This document shows, in pieces, positions 34,069-42,717 of a stretch of 64,000 bases of DNA. The DNA is from Streptomyces sp. TSRI0107. Lineage in GTDB: Bacteria; Actinomycetota; Actinomycetes; Streptomycetales; Streptomycetaceae. Under the pieces are notes generated by a model. That model did not search any database and was not told where the DNA came from. It saw only the letters and a program-made list of their open reading frames with translations. The position numbers and the translations under genes are program-made. Each line of letters opens with the position of its first letter. Position 1 is the first letter of the stretch. The stretch spans positions 1 to 64,000 of the forward strand of contig NZ_LIVZ01000010.1 in the NCBI RefSeq assembly GCF_001905845.1, given 5' to 3'.

Positions 34069-35583
34069 ATGAGTTCAGTCGTCATCGCCGTGGTGGGAGT
34101 GGTCGTACTCCTCGTCCTCGTCGCACTGGTCGTCGTCAGCCGCTACAAGGTGGCCGGTCCGAGTGAGGCGTTCATCGTCACCGGGCGGCGCGGCAAGAAG
34201 GCCACCGATCCGGAGACCGGCCGCGTCTTCACCGACAACAGCGGGCAGAAGGTCGTGGTCGGCGGCGGTGTGTTCGTCGTGCCGTTCGTGCAGCAGCGGT
34301 TCACCCTCGACCTGTCCTCACGGCACATCCCGGTCGCCGTGCGCGGCGCGGTCACGCTGCGCGGGGTGAAGGCCAACCTGGAGGGTGTGGCGATCGTCAA
34401 GGTCGGCGGCACCGAGGACTCCATCCGCGCCGCCGCCCAGCGGTTCCTGATGCAGCAGGACGGCATCGTCGGCTTCACCCAGGAAGTGCTCTCCGGCGCG
34501 CTGCGCGCGATCGTCGGCCGGATGTCGGTGGAGGACATCATCCGGGACCGGGCCGCGTTCGCCGGGCAGGTGGCGGAGGAGGCCGAGGCCAGCCTGTCCG
34601 GGCAGGGGCTGGTGCTGGACGCCTTCCAGATCCAGGACATCACCACCGAGGGCTCCTACCTGGAGGACCTGGGCCGGTCCGAGGCCGCGCGGGCCAGGCA
34701 GGAGGCCGACATCGCGGAGGCCGTGGCCCGGCGCGCCGCCGAGCAGGCCCGGCTGAAGGCCGAGGAGGAGATCGCCGTCGCCCAGCGGACCTTCTACCTC
34801 AAGCAGGCGGAGATCAAGGCCGAGACCGACGAGGCCGCGGCCCGGGCCGCCGCCGCGGGCCCGCTGGCGGAGGCCGCCCGGCAGCAGGAGATCCTCACCG
34901 AGCAGGAGAAGGTCGCCGAGCGGCAGGCCGCGCTGACCGACCGCCAGCTCGACACCGAGGTCCGCAAGCCCGCCGACGCCCAGCGGTACGCCGCCGAACA
35001 GGAGGCCGAGGCCAGGAGGGTGGCCAGGGTCAAGCAGGCCGAGGCGGAGCGGCTGGCCGGCATCGCCGCGGCGCAGGCGGAGGCGGAGCGCGCCCGGCTG
35101 ACCGGTGAGGGCGAGAAGCAGCGCCGCGGCGCGCTGGCCGAGGCCCAGGCCATCGAAGGGCTCAAGCAGGGTGAGGCCGAGCGGTCCCGGCGCGCGGCGA
35201 TCGCGGAGGCGGTCCGGCTGGAGGGTGAGGCGGAGGCCGCGGCGACCGGGGCGAGGGGCGCCGCGGAGGCCGAGGCGATGCGCAAGAAGGCCGACGCCTT
35301 CGCGCAGTACGGTGACGCGGCCGTGCTCCAGATGCTGGTGGAGGTGCTGCCGCAGGTGGTCGCCAAGGCGTCGGAGCCGCTGAGCGCCGTGGACAAGATG
35401 ACCGTCATCTCCACCGACGGGGCGAGCCGGGTCACGCGCACCGTCGCCGACAACGTGGCCCAGGGCATCGAACTCCTCGGCTCCACCACCGGAGTCGACC
35501 TCACGGAACTGCTCCGGGGCATCACCAGCCGGGTCGGCGGCACGCCCGCCGAGGCCGACGGCAGGGTGGAGATCACCGGCTGA
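34069..35583 (+). CDS. floT: Flotillin (SPFH-domain protein)
   Basis: A 504-residue flotillin. A hydrophobic N-terminal anchor (VVIAVVGVVVLLVLVALVVV) leads into an SPFH/band-7 domain (about residues 25-200, SEAFIVTGRRGKK to VLDAFQIQDIT). A long coiled coil with Ala-Glu repeats (EAEARRVARVKQAEAERL and similar, about 210-400) and the flotillin C-terminal region with VLQMLVEVLPQVVAKASEPL follow. The start has GAGGGG about 8 bp upstream. With the NfeD-like gene it forms a membrane-microdomain operon. The family scaffolds detergent-resistant membrane patches and affects kinase signalling and secretion in Bacillus (known for the family). Confidence 0.92.
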   Translation: MSSVVIAVVGVVVLLVLVALVVVSRYKVAGPSEAFIVTGRRGKKATDPETGRVFTDNSGQKVVVGGGVFVVPFVQQRFTLDLSSRHIPVAVRGAVTLRGVKANLEGVAIVKVGGTEDSIRAAAQRFLMQQDGIVGFTQEVLSGALRAIVGRMSVEDIIRDRAAFAGQVAEEAEASLSGQGLVLDAFQIQDITTEGSYLEDLGRSEAARARQEADIAEAVARRAAEQARLKAEEEIAVAQRTFYLKQAEIKAETDEAAARAAAAGPLAEAARQQEILTEQEKVAERQAALTDRQLDTEVRKPADAQRYAAEQEAEARRVARVKQAEAERLAGIAAAQAEAERARLTGEGEKQRRGALAEAQAIEGLKQGEAERSRRAAIAEAVRLEGEAEAAATGARGAAEAEAMRKKADAFAQYGDAAVLQMLVEVLPQVVAKASEPLSAVDKMTVISTDGASRVTRTVADNVAQGIELLGSTTGVDLTELLRGITSRVGGTPAEADGRVEITG

Positions 35584-35610
35584 CGGCCGGGCGGTACGGC
35601 GGTCCGCCGG

Positions 35611-36168
35611 TCAGGGCGTGGCCGCGTGGGCGAGCCGGGTCAGCGCGGTCTTGAGGCGGTCGGTCGACAGCCCCTGGCCGCGCTGATGGAGGAAGACCTC
35701 GGGTGCCAGCGGCGCCAGCAGCGCGTCCGCGAGGGCTTCGGGGTCGGGTGTGCCCGCCTCCCGCAGGAGCGCGAGGACGTGGGCGCGCCAGAAGCCGTAG
35801 GCGCCGACGGCGAAGCGCTTCGCCCCGGCCTCGGCGCCCAGGACGAGATGGCCGTGCTGCTCCAGCAGATCGATCATGGCCGTGAAGAAGGCGGTCAGGC
35901 GCTCGCGCGGCGGCGCACCGGGCCCCAGCGGGGGCGCTCCCTGCAACAGCTCGCCCTGCAGGAGCCGTTCGTGCTCGTCGAGGAGCGCCGCCGCGATCGA
36001 GGTGACGTCCGGGTAGCGCCGGTAGAGCGTGCCCCGGCCGACGCCGGCGGCGCGGGCGATGTCCTCCATCGTGACCGCGCGAGGGTCCCCGGCCGCGAAC
36101 AACCGGGCTGCCGCGTCGAGCACCTTGGCCCGGTTCCGTGCGGCGTCCGCGCGTTCCTTCGTCTCCAC
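35611..36168 (-). CDS. TetR-family repressor
   Basis: A 185-residue TetR regulator. The helix-turn-helix is MEDIARAAGVGRGTLYRRYPDVTSIAAALL, preceded by ARNRAKVLDAAARLFA; the C-terminal ligand domain is helical. The frame is open upstream to GTG 36234, but those codons would lie on top of the operators. I therefore place the start at GTG 36168 (ETKERADAARNRAKV), a normal length for the family. It is divergent from the azoreductase-SugE operon. Two matching palindromes at 36199-36257 lie between them and are the expected binding sites, giving autoregulation plus control of the divergent pair. Confidence 0.82.
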   Translation of the reverse strand: METKERADAARNRAKVLDAAARLFAAGDPRAVTMEDIARAAGVGRGTLYRRYPDVTSIAAALLDEHERLLQGELLQGAPPLGPGAPPRERLTAFFTAMIDLLEQHGHLVLGAEAGAKRFAVGAYGFWRAHVLALLREAGTPDPEALADALLAPLAPEVFLHQRGQGLSTDRLKTALTRLAHAATP

Positions 36169-36198
36169 GGGAGTCAGCCTACGTGAGCCCGCCGGAAT

Positions 36199-36257
36199 AA
36201 CTGGACGGGATGTCCGGTTGCTACAGTCGTCCACGCAACCGGACGCGCCGTCCGGTT
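36199..36257. promoter_or_regulatory. Two TetR operators
   Basis: Operator 1 (36199-36219) is AACTGGAC-GGGAT-GTCCGGTT. Operator 2 (36237-36257) is AACCGGAC-GCGCC-GTCCGGTT, a perfect inverted repeat. The arms are identical except for one base, both spacers are 5 bp, and the centres are 38 bp apart. They cover the divergent promoter region between the repressor and the azoreductase. Confidence 0.85.
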
Positions 36258-36295
36258 AATGCTCCGTGTTTTCTCCATGAGGCAGGAGTCATCCC

Positions 36296-36961
36296 ATGGC
36301 CACCCGCGCACAGACCTTGCTGCACCTCGACGCCAGCGCCCGCCGCCGGTCCTTCAGCCGGGAGCTCGGTGACGCCGTCGCCGCCGCCTGGCGGTCGTCC
36401 CGCCCCGACGGCAGGTACGTGCACCGCGACCTGGCGCTCGCCCCGGTTCCCCAGATAGCCGAGGCGTGGACCGAGCTGTGCGACTACGTGCTGGAACACC
36501 GGATCACCGACATCGCGCGGTACCGGGAGGCGGTGCGCACCCCCGCCCAGGCCGAGGCCTGGGCCGTCGTGGAGCCGCTGCTCGACGAACTCGTCGCCGC
36601 CGACGCCGTACTCATCGCCACCCCGATGTACAACTTCTCCGTCCCGGCGTCGCTCAAGGCGTGGATCGACCAGGTCACCTTCCCGAAGATGTCGCTGGCC
36701 GGACGGCGCTTCGTCGTGGCCTACGCGCGCGGCGGGGCGTACGGGCCCGGCACCCCGCGTCACCCGCACGACCACCAGGAGCGCTATCTGCGTGACTTCC
36801 TCACCGGCCACTTCGCGGTGCCCGACGAGGCGATGACCTTCCTCGGCACCGAACTGGTCAACTCCCGGGTCGATCCCGCGCTCGCCGCCCGCCGCGAGGC
36901 CCACGACGCGTCCCACGCCGCCGCGCTGGCCGCGGCCCGGGACATCGGACGGTCGCTGTGA
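36296..36961 (+). CDS. azoR: FMN-dependent NADH-azoreductase
   Basis: A 221-residue flavodoxin-fold reductase of the AzoR/NQO family. It starts LLHLDASARRRSFSRELGDA (FMN phosphate loop). Typical azoreductase blocks follow: LIATPMYNFSVPASLKAWIDQV (about 103-124) and FVVAYARGGAYGPG. It reduces azo compounds or quinones with NAD(P)H. It follows the double TetR operator, and its stop overlaps the SMR transporter GTG by 4 bp. The logic is a quinone or electrophile detoxification operon: the repressor senses the toxin, the enzyme reduces it and the small transporter exports it (inference). Confidence 0.88.
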   Translation: MATRAQTLLHLDASARRRSFSRELGDAVAAAWRSSRPDGRYVHRDLALAPVPQIAEAWTELCDYVLEHRITDIARYREAVRTPAQAEAWAVVEPLLDELVAADAVLIATPMYNFSVPASLKAWIDQVTFPKMSLAGRRFVVAYARGGAYGPGTPRHPHDHQERYLRDFLTGHFAVPDEAMTFLGTELVNSRVDPALAARREAHDASHAAALAAARDIGRSL

Positions 36962-37281
36962 GCTGGCTGCTGCTCGTCGCCGCGGGCCTGGTCGAAGTCG
37001 CCTGGTCGCAGAGCATCAAGCCCACGGCCGGCTTCACCCGCCCGCTGCCCACGCTCGTCTCCGTCGCCCTGGCGGCCGTCGCGGTCTACCTGCTGTCCCT
37101 GGCCATGAAGGGGCTGCCCGTCGGCACGGCCTACGCGGTGTTCACCGGGATCGGCGCGGCCGGCGCCATCACCCTGGGCGTCGTCGTCCACAAGGACCCC
37201 GTGAACCTGGGCCGCGTCGTCGCGCTCGGCCTGATCATCGGGGGCGTGGCGCTGGCCCGCGCGACCACGCCGGACGTCTGA
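36958..37281 (+). CDS. sugE: SugE/Gdx-type small multidrug resistance transporter
   Basis: A 107-residue four-helix SMR protein. The essential membrane Glu sits in GLVEVAWSQSIK (residue 13). GFTR and GTAYAVFTGIGAAGAITLGVV follow, the latter typical of SugE/Gdx rather than EmrE members. Such proteins form antiparallel dimers that exchange protons for guanidinium or quaternary cations. The GTG start overlaps the azoreductase stop, so expression should be coupled and under the TetR repressor. Upstream there is no guanidine riboswitch, in keeping with regulation by the repressor. Confidence 0.85.
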   Translation: MSWLLLVAAGLVEVAWSQSIKPTAGFTRPLPTLVSVALAAVAVYLLSLAMKGLPVGTAYAVFTGIGAAGAITLGVVVHKDPVNLGRVVALGLIIGGVALARATTPDV

Positions 37282-37303
37282 CGGACGGCGGCCGGTCCGC
37301 CCG

Positions 37304-38512
37304 TCACGGCCCTTCCTCCCGCGCACGGGCCCGAGCGGGCCTCCCGCGGGCGACGAGACACGCCGGTACGGCCACGGCGGCGCCGGCGTACAGCAGCGCC
37401 GGGTAGTCCAGGGCGTGCACGATCTGCCCGCCGACGGCACCGGCCAGGGACAGGCCCACGAACAGCGCCCCGTTGTTCCACGACAGCATGGCCGTCGCCC
37501 GCTCGGGGAACAGATCGACCAGATGACGCTGCTGGGCGGGGAAGAAGGCGTAGGCGGCCAGTGCGAACAGGGCCAGCGCGCAGGCCAGCGCCCACGTGAC
37601 GGGGAAGACCAGGGCCACGACGGCTTCCAGCACGGCCGTCAGCGCCAGCGCGGTCCTGGTGACCCGCACGGGCCCGGCCCGGTCGGCGAACCGCCCGCCC
37701 AACTGCCCGCCGACGACGGCACCGACGCCGTACACGACCAGCAGCCAGGTCACGGCGGTGCTCCTGCCGTCGGCGTGCAGCGCGACCGCCAGGAAGGTGT
37801 AGAGGCTGTACACGGAGAACGCCCACAGAGCCGTCACCGCGACGGCGGACACGGCGACGCCCGTCCCGGGACGCCCGGCCCGCCGCGGCACTCCCGGCGG
37901 GCCGGCGTCCGCCGGGACGGGGCGGGCCCGCCAGACGAACGCGTGAGGGAACGCCAGTACGAATGTGCCGGCGGCGAGGATGACGAAGGCGGCCTGCCAG
38001 CCCACGTACCGCCCCAGCAGCGACCCGGCCGGCGCGCCCACCCACAGGGCGGTCAGCAGCCCCGACCCCACCACGGCCAGCACCTGCGCCCGGGCCCGCG
38101 GCCGCGCACGGGTGCTGACCAGGGCGTACACGGTGGGCCCGGTCGCCGCGGCCGCGACGCCCGCCACCACGCGAGCCGCCAGCAGCGCGCCGAAGCCCGG
38201 CGCCAGCGCGGTACCGACGTTGGCCGCGGAGAACAGCACCAGGGCCACCACCAGGACCGTGGCGCGGTCCCGTCGGTCGGAGAGCCAACCGGCGAACGGC
38301 GAAGCCACCACGTACGCGACGGAGAAGGCCGTGACCAGCAGACCGGAGCCGGCCGTGGAGACGTCGAAGGACGCGGCGATGTGGGGGAGCAGCGGCGCCA
38401 CCACGAACAGGTCGGTCCCCACCAGGAACTGTGTCAGCCAGGCCAGCACCACCGGCCCGGCGCCCAGGCCGGGCACCGTTTCTCCGGCCGGCTCGCCGCG
38501 GGGCGGGTGCAT
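37304..38512 (-). CDS. MFS transporter (DHA1-like)
   Basis: A 402-residue major-facilitator permease with about 12 helices. The MFS loop motif GWLSDRRDRATVLVVAL lies between helices 2 and 3 (about residues 75-92), and a mirror motif GGRFADRAGPVRVTRTAL lies in the second half. PLLPHIAASFDVSTAGSGLLVTAFSVAYVV places it near AraJ/DHA1 exporters. It is alone on the minus strand, converging on the SMR gene with a 22 bp gap, so efflux of a small metabolite or drug is plausible. No regulator is adjacent. Confidence 0.85.
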   Translation of the reverse strand: MHPPRGEPAGETVPGLGAGPVVLAWLTQFLVGTDLFVVAPLLPHIAASFDVSTAGSGLLVTAFSVAYVVASPFAGWLSDRRDRATVLVVALVLFSAANVGTALAPGFGALLAARVVAGVAAAATGPTVYALVSTRARPRARAQVLAVVGSGLLTALWVGAPAGSLLGRYVGWQAAFVILAAGTFVLAFPHAFVWRARPVPADAGPPGVPRRAGRPGTGVAVSAVAVTALWAFSVYSLYTFLAVALHADGRSTAVTWLLVVYGVGAVVGGQLGGRFADRAGPVRVTRTALALTAVLEAVVALVFPVTWALACALALFALAAYAFFPAQQRHLVDLFPERATAMLSWNNGALFVGLSLAGAVGGQIVHALDYPALLYAGAAVAVPACLVARGRPARARAREEGP

Positions 38513-38700
38513 GGTCCGACGCTAGGTCCTCCACCGGGACGCGGCCATCGGGGACGTGCCGGGCGTGGCAGGGTGTTCAGCCGTCGGCCCGCACCACGCC
38601 GACCACGCTCCGCTAGCATGTTCGAACTCGCGACGAACACCGTTATCGCCCGTCGCTCACCGGAAAATTGGTCGAACAATTGATACCTAGAGCATCGCGG

Positions 38701-40230
38701 GTGTCTTCGCGAACAGACGGCGAAAGCGCGCCCTCCATGTGGCGTCGGCCCCGGACGATCCTGTGGGCCGCCGCGGGTGTGGTGACCCTCGGATTCCTCG
38801 TCGCGCTGGAGGTCGCCGCGCGGCATTACGGCGTGCCGGGGCCGATCACCAACCAGACGCGAGAAGTGATCTTCCCGCCCAAGTCGGGTGGTCTGCTGTA
38901 CGCCAGCATGGCGCTGATGATGGTGGTGCTCACCTGGCGGCAGCGGCTCGTCGCGCTCGCCGCCGCGATCGGCATCGACCTCGCCTTCCTCCTCGTCCGG
39001 TGGGCGACCGACACCAAGATCACCGAGGGTCATCCCTTCGGGAACGGCGCGTTGCTGGTGATGCTGGGCTGCGCGGTCCTCGCCGTCACCCGCCGCACCG
39101 GCCGGGAACGCGCGCTGCTGCTGAAGGGCGTCGGGCTGGGCCTGCTGCTGATGACCGGCCGCAAGACCGGCGACACCTGGCTGCTCATCACCGCGAAGAC
39201 CCGCCCGACCGTGCTCGACGAGTACGTGGCGACCGCCGACCAGGCACTGGGCAACCCGTCCTGGCTGGTGGGCCGGATCGTCGAGGCCACCGGCCCGATC
39301 GGCTTCAACACCCTCGACTTCGTCTACGGCCAGCTCCCGGTGGCCGCCGTCATCGTCGCCCTCTACCAGCTGCGCCACGTGGCGATCGAGCGCCGCTTCC
39401 CCCGCCACCACCTGGTCCGCAGCTTCCTGATGATCGGGCTCCTCGGACCGGCCGTCTACATGATCTACCCGGTGGTCGGACCGATCTTCGCCTTCGGCAC
39501 CGGCACCGAGCACTGGGCGTCGGTCAGCCTGTGGGCGGACACCTGGCCCACCCGGCAGTGGGCGGTGGCCGAGATCTGGCCGACGACGCCGCCGCCGATC
39601 GGCACCCCGCACCCCATACCGTTCGACGAGGCCACCCCGCGCAACTGCATGCCCAGCCTGCACACGGCGTGGGCCGCCGCGATCTTCATCCACACCCGCA
39701 AGGGCTCACGCGTTCTGCGCCACGCGGGAACGTTCTGGCTGGTCGCCACCCTCTGCGCGACGCTCGGCTTCGGCTACCACTACGGCGTGGACCTCGTCGC
39801 CGGCGTGGTGTTCGTCCTCACCATCGAGGCGGCCCTGCGCGCGCTCGACCACGGCTGGGACCGCTCGGGAACCCGGCTGGTCGCTTACGGCGCGACGGTC
39901 TTCGCGGTGCTCCTGGTGTCGTACCGCTACCTGCCGACGGCGATGGCCAGGCTCCCGTGGCTGTTCGGACCGCTCCTCGTCCTGGCGATGGCCTCGATGA
40001 TCTACGGCTACGTCCGGACCACCGCACGATGGGCAGCCGAAGCCGAAGCCGAAGCGGTACCCGATGCGGTACCCGAAGTGGAAGTCCTGCCCACGCCTCC
40101 CGTGATACCCGCGGCGCGCGCCCCCGAGCCCGAGCCGGTCGAACCGGCCGCCGGGGGGACTCCCGGGGGGACTCCCGGGGAGACGCCGCCCTCGGCCTCG
40201 GCGCCCGGCGTCGTCGACGCCGGGCGTTGA
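38701..40230 (+). CDS. PAP2-superfamily integral membrane phosphatase
   Basis: About 509 residues. Roughly ten helices carry a PAP2_3-type (inositolphosphotransferase-like) phosphatase core: RNCMPSLHTAWAAAIF, then GYHYGVDLVAGVVF with the catalytic His and Asp. The usual first motif (KxxxxxxRP) is weak. The C-terminal 60 residues are a repetitive, acidic then Pro/Gly-rich tail (AEAEAEAVPDAVPEVEV, GTPGGTPGETP). The start is uncertain: TTG 38668, GTG 38701 or ATG 38737 are all in frame. An AATTG/CAATT inverted repeat at 38666-38681 overlaps the first of these and favours a later start. It probably acts on a lipid phosphate or phosphatidyl-inositol-type substrate at the outer membrane face. Confidence 0.78.
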   Translation: MSSRTDGESAPSMWRRPRTILWAAAGVVTLGFLVALEVAARHYGVPGPITNQTREVIFPPKSGGLLYASMALMMVVLTWRQRLVALAAAIGIDLAFLLVRWATDTKITEGHPFGNGALLVMLGCAVLAVTRRTGRERALLLKGVGLGLLLMTGRKTGDTWLLITAKTRPTVLDEYVATADQALGNPSWLVGRIVEATGPIGFNTLDFVYGQLPVAAVIVALYQLRHVAIERRFPRHHLVRSFLMIGLLGPAVYMIYPVVGPIFAFGTGTEHWASVSLWADTWPTRQWAVAEIWPTTPPPIGTPHPIPFDEATPRNCMPSLHTAWAAAIFIHTRKGSRVLRHAGTFWLVATLCATLGFGYHYGVDLVAGVVFVLTIEAALRALDHGWDRSGTRLVAYGATVFAVLLVSYRYLPTAMARLPWLFGPLLVLAMASMIYGYVRTTARWAAEAEAEAVPDAVPEVEVLPTPPVIPAARAPEPEPVEPAAGGTPGGTPGETPPSASAPGVVDAGR

Positions 40231-40257
40231 CGACCGACCGGCCGAGGTCGGGCCAGG

Positions 40258-40563
40258 TCAGGCTTCCAGGACCCGTCGCTTCTGTTCCTCGAACTCCGCC
40301 TCGGTGAGCACCCCTTGGGCCTTGAGATCGCCGAGCTGCTTCAGCTGGTCGATCTTGTCGGTCATGTCGGGGACCGGCGGGGCGGCAGCCGGGGCAGCGG
40401 CCGGCTCGGCGTAGGACGCCGGTTGAGGCGCGGGCGCCTCGTACGCGTAGGACTGCTGTGCGGCCCACCGGCCCTGCTGTCTGCGGGAGACACGGTTCGA
40501 CACGGCGGTCGCCGTCCCGGCGACGACGGCGGTGCGCGCCACTCCGCGGAGAAGACCTGGCAT
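40258..40563 (-). CDS. SHOCT-domain protein
   Basis: A 101-residue protein. An N-terminal segment LLRGVARTAVVAGTATAVSNRVSRRQQGRW precedes a Pro/Ala/Tyr-rich linker. The C-terminal SHOCT domain is DKIDQLKQLGDLKAQGVLTEAEFEEQKRRVL. SHOCT modules are short oligomerisation or membrane-association tails. ATG 40563 has GAGAGGGAAA upstream. It forms a probable minus-strand pair with the DUF6325 gene 43 bp upstream; these two families are often neighbours in actinomycetes (from memory). Function unknown. Confidence 0.85.
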   Translation of the reverse strand: MPGLLRGVARTAVVAGTATAVSNRVSRRQQGRWAAQQSYAYEAPAPQPASYAEPAAAPAAAPPVPDMTDKIDQLKQLGDLKAQGVLTEAEFEEQKRRVLEA

Positions 40564-40606
40564 GGCAGTTTCCCTCTCGTCCGTCAGCCGTGATCGGTGG
40601 CCGCGC

Positions 40607-41050
40607 TCACTGCGCGGCCTCGGTCGCCTCGAGGGCGGCGAGGAGGTCGGGCACCGGGATCCGCCCGGAGGCGACCAGCCGGGCACCGCCCCGGCGAAGG
40701 GCGGCGGCGAAGGGCGCGGCCCAGACGTTCTCGTAGATCAGGACGCCGGCGGAGCTGCCGGGTTCCAGCACGGAGGCCGCCTCCTCGAGGTCGTCCTGGC
40801 CCAGCAGCCCGGACGACGCGCCCTCGAAGACGGCCAGGTCGAGTGCGCCGTCACCGGTGAGGTCGGCGATCTCCATGCCGGTGACGGTTCCGTCCTCGTC
40901 CTTCCTGACGAACATCAGGTCGAGGATGCGGATGAGGCCGCGGTCGACCAGGTCCACCAGGATGGGGAAGCCCTCGCCTGTCATCCGGTTGCCGGGAAAC
41001 TCGACGACGAGGTAGTCGATCGGGCCCACTTCTGCTGTTTCGTCGGTCAC
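40607..41050 (-). CDS. DUF6325-family protein
   Basis: A 147-residue soluble protein. GPIDYLVVEFPGNRMTGEGFPILVDLVDRGLIRILDLMFVRKDEDG at residues 9-54 and a C-terminal VLIYENVWAAPFAAALRRGGARLVASGRIP fit the DUF6325 family, small proteins often beside SHOCT-domain genes. The start is GTG. No catalytic residues are evident, and the family has no known biochemical role. It is transcribed with the SHOCT gene. Confidence 0.75.
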   Translation of the reverse strand: MTDETAEVGPIDYLVVEFPGNRMTGEGFPILVDLVDRGLIRILDLMFVRKDEDGTVTGMEIADLTGDGALDLAVFEGASSGLLGQDDLEEAASVLEPGSSAGVLIYENVWAAPFAAALRRGGARLVASGRIPVPDLLAALEATEAAQ

Positions 41051-41204
41051 GGTGCCACCTCTGGTGCGCCTGGGCTGCCGCCAGTGACGTCCCCCCTCGC
41101 CTCAATTGCAGCACCGGCCCGCGGCGTCCGCACGCCGGTGCGCCGTTCACCCGCTTGATACGCCCGGGTCGCGCACTTCCTGCCGCGCCAATCTGCTGGT
41201 GGCC

Positions 41205-42575
41205 ATGAGTGATACCGGTGACGAAGAGCTCTCGGCCCGGGAGCGCGACGAGCTGGACGAACTGCGGAGCCGGGTGACCGCCCTGGAGGGCGCCGCCACG
41301 CCGCCGCGGCGGCATCACCCGTTCCGCTCGATCGGCTCGGTGCTGCTGATCCTCCTCGCGGCGCTGCTGTCGCTGCTGTCCGTCGTCGCGGTGTGGGCGA
41401 ACAGCATCGTGCAGGACACGGACCGCTACGTCGCCACCGTCGGGCCGCTGGCGAGCGACCCCGACGTACAGCAGGCGGTCACCAACCGGGTCACCGACGC
41501 CGTGCTGTCGCACGTCGACGTGAAAGCGCTGGTCGGCCAGCTCACGGACGCGGCGTCGGAGCAGGGGGTGCCGCCGAGGGCGGCCGAGCTGCTGAAGAAC
41601 CTGGACGGCCCGATCGAGAGCGGGCTCAAGCAGCTGGTCAGCGGTGCGGTGGAGCGGGTCGTCACCAGCAGCGCCTTCGAGAAGGTGTGGGTGGAGGCCA
41701 ACCGCAGGGCGCACTCGGCGCTGGACGAGGCGCTGACGGGCCAGTCCGACGCCGCCGTCCAGCTGAAGGACAACCAGGTCGTCATCGACATCGGCCCGAT
41801 CGTCGAGCAGGTCAAGACCCGGCTGGTCGACGCGGGCTTCTCGCCCGCCGCGAAGATCCCGGAGGTCCACACCGACTTCGTGGTGTTCGCGTCGAAGGAG
41901 ATCGGCGAGGTCAAGACGTATGTGAGGGTGCTGGAGATCCTGGGCGGATGGCTGCCCCTGATCGCGTTGCTGGTGGCGGCCGCCGGTGTGTACGTGGCGT
42001 TCAACCGCCGGCACGCGCTGATCGGGGCGGCCCTCGCGGTCTTCGCCGCCATGGTGATCCTCGGCATCGCCCTCACCGTCGCCCGCGACGTCTACCTCGA
42101 CCACCTGCCGCCGGGCACGTCCCAGGCGGCCGCGGGAACGGTGTACGACGCGCTGATCAAGTTCCTGCGGGCCGGTGTGCGGGCGCTCGGTGCCGCCGCC
42201 CTGTTCACCGCCGCCGGCGCCTTCCTCGCCGGCCCGTCCCGGATCGCCGTGCTCACCCGCACGGGCTGCCGCAGGAGCATCGGCAGCCTGCGCGACGTGG
42301 CGGCGTCCGCCGGGTTCCGTACGGGGCCGGTCGGCCGGTTCGTCCATCGCCACAAGCGCTGGATCGGCGTCGTCATCCTGGTGGTCGCGGCGGTCGTCCT
42401 GTTCACCTGGCACTACCCGACCACGGCGGTCGTGGTGTGGACCGCGGTGATCACGCTGGTGGCCCTCGCGATCCGCGAGTTCCTGGACGACCCCTCCCCA
42501 CCGCCGGCCGGTTCCGCGGCACCGCCCGGTCCCCCACCGCCGGCCGGCTCGCCCACCGATGCCGCCGCTCGCTGA
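41205..42575 (+). CDS. Conserved actinobacterial membrane protein with a large extracytoplasmic helical domain
   Basis: A 456-residue protein. A charged N-terminus (40 residues) leads to helix 1 (IGSVLLILLAALLSLLSVVAVWANS). An outside domain of about 170 residues with VQDTDRYVATVGPLASDPDVQQAVTNRVTDAVL follows, then five or six more helices and a Pro-rich tail. The pattern of one helix, then a YV.TV.PLA.DP.VQ..V...V domain, is common in Streptomyces but has no assigned function. It is followed after 142 bp by the symporter-phosphatase fusion in the same direction. Co-transcription is possible. Confidence 0.8.
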   Translation: MSDTGDEELSARERDELDELRSRVTALEGAATPPRRHHPFRSIGSVLLILLAALLSLLSVVAVWANSIVQDTDRYVATVGPLASDPDVQQAVTNRVTDAVLSHVDVKALVGQLTDAASEQGVPPRAAELLKNLDGPIESGLKQLVSGAVERVVTSSAFEKVWVEANRRAHSALDEALTGQSDAAVQLKDNQVVIDIGPIVEQVKTRLVDAGFSPAAKIPEVHTDFVVFASKEIGEVKTYVRVLEILGGWLPLIALLVAAAGVYVAFNRRHALIGAALAVFAAMVILGIALTVARDVYLDHLPPGTSQAAAGTVYDALIKFLRAGVRALGAAALFTAAGAFLAGPSRIAVLTRTGCRRSIGSLRDVAASAGFRTGPVGRFVHRHKRWIGVVILVVAAVVLFTWHYPTTAVVVWTAVITLVALAIREFLDDPSPPPAGSAAPPGPPPPAGSPTDAAAR

Positions 42576-42717
42576 GGCTTTACGTCGGGACAGGGCCGCG
42601 CCATCCGCCAAGTCGCCCTCCGATATCCCGAATGTGTAGATTTGTACGACCGGGTACACAGCTGCCAGGCGCGCCGACGGTCGCGCCGACGCGCATGAGC
42701 CTCGCAGGCGAGGGCCG

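Noticed and set aside
38600..38650. LexA/SOS box before the PAP2 gene (GTTCGAAC, CGAACACCGTT)
   Set aside because: Arm spacing does not match the actinobacterial SOS box.
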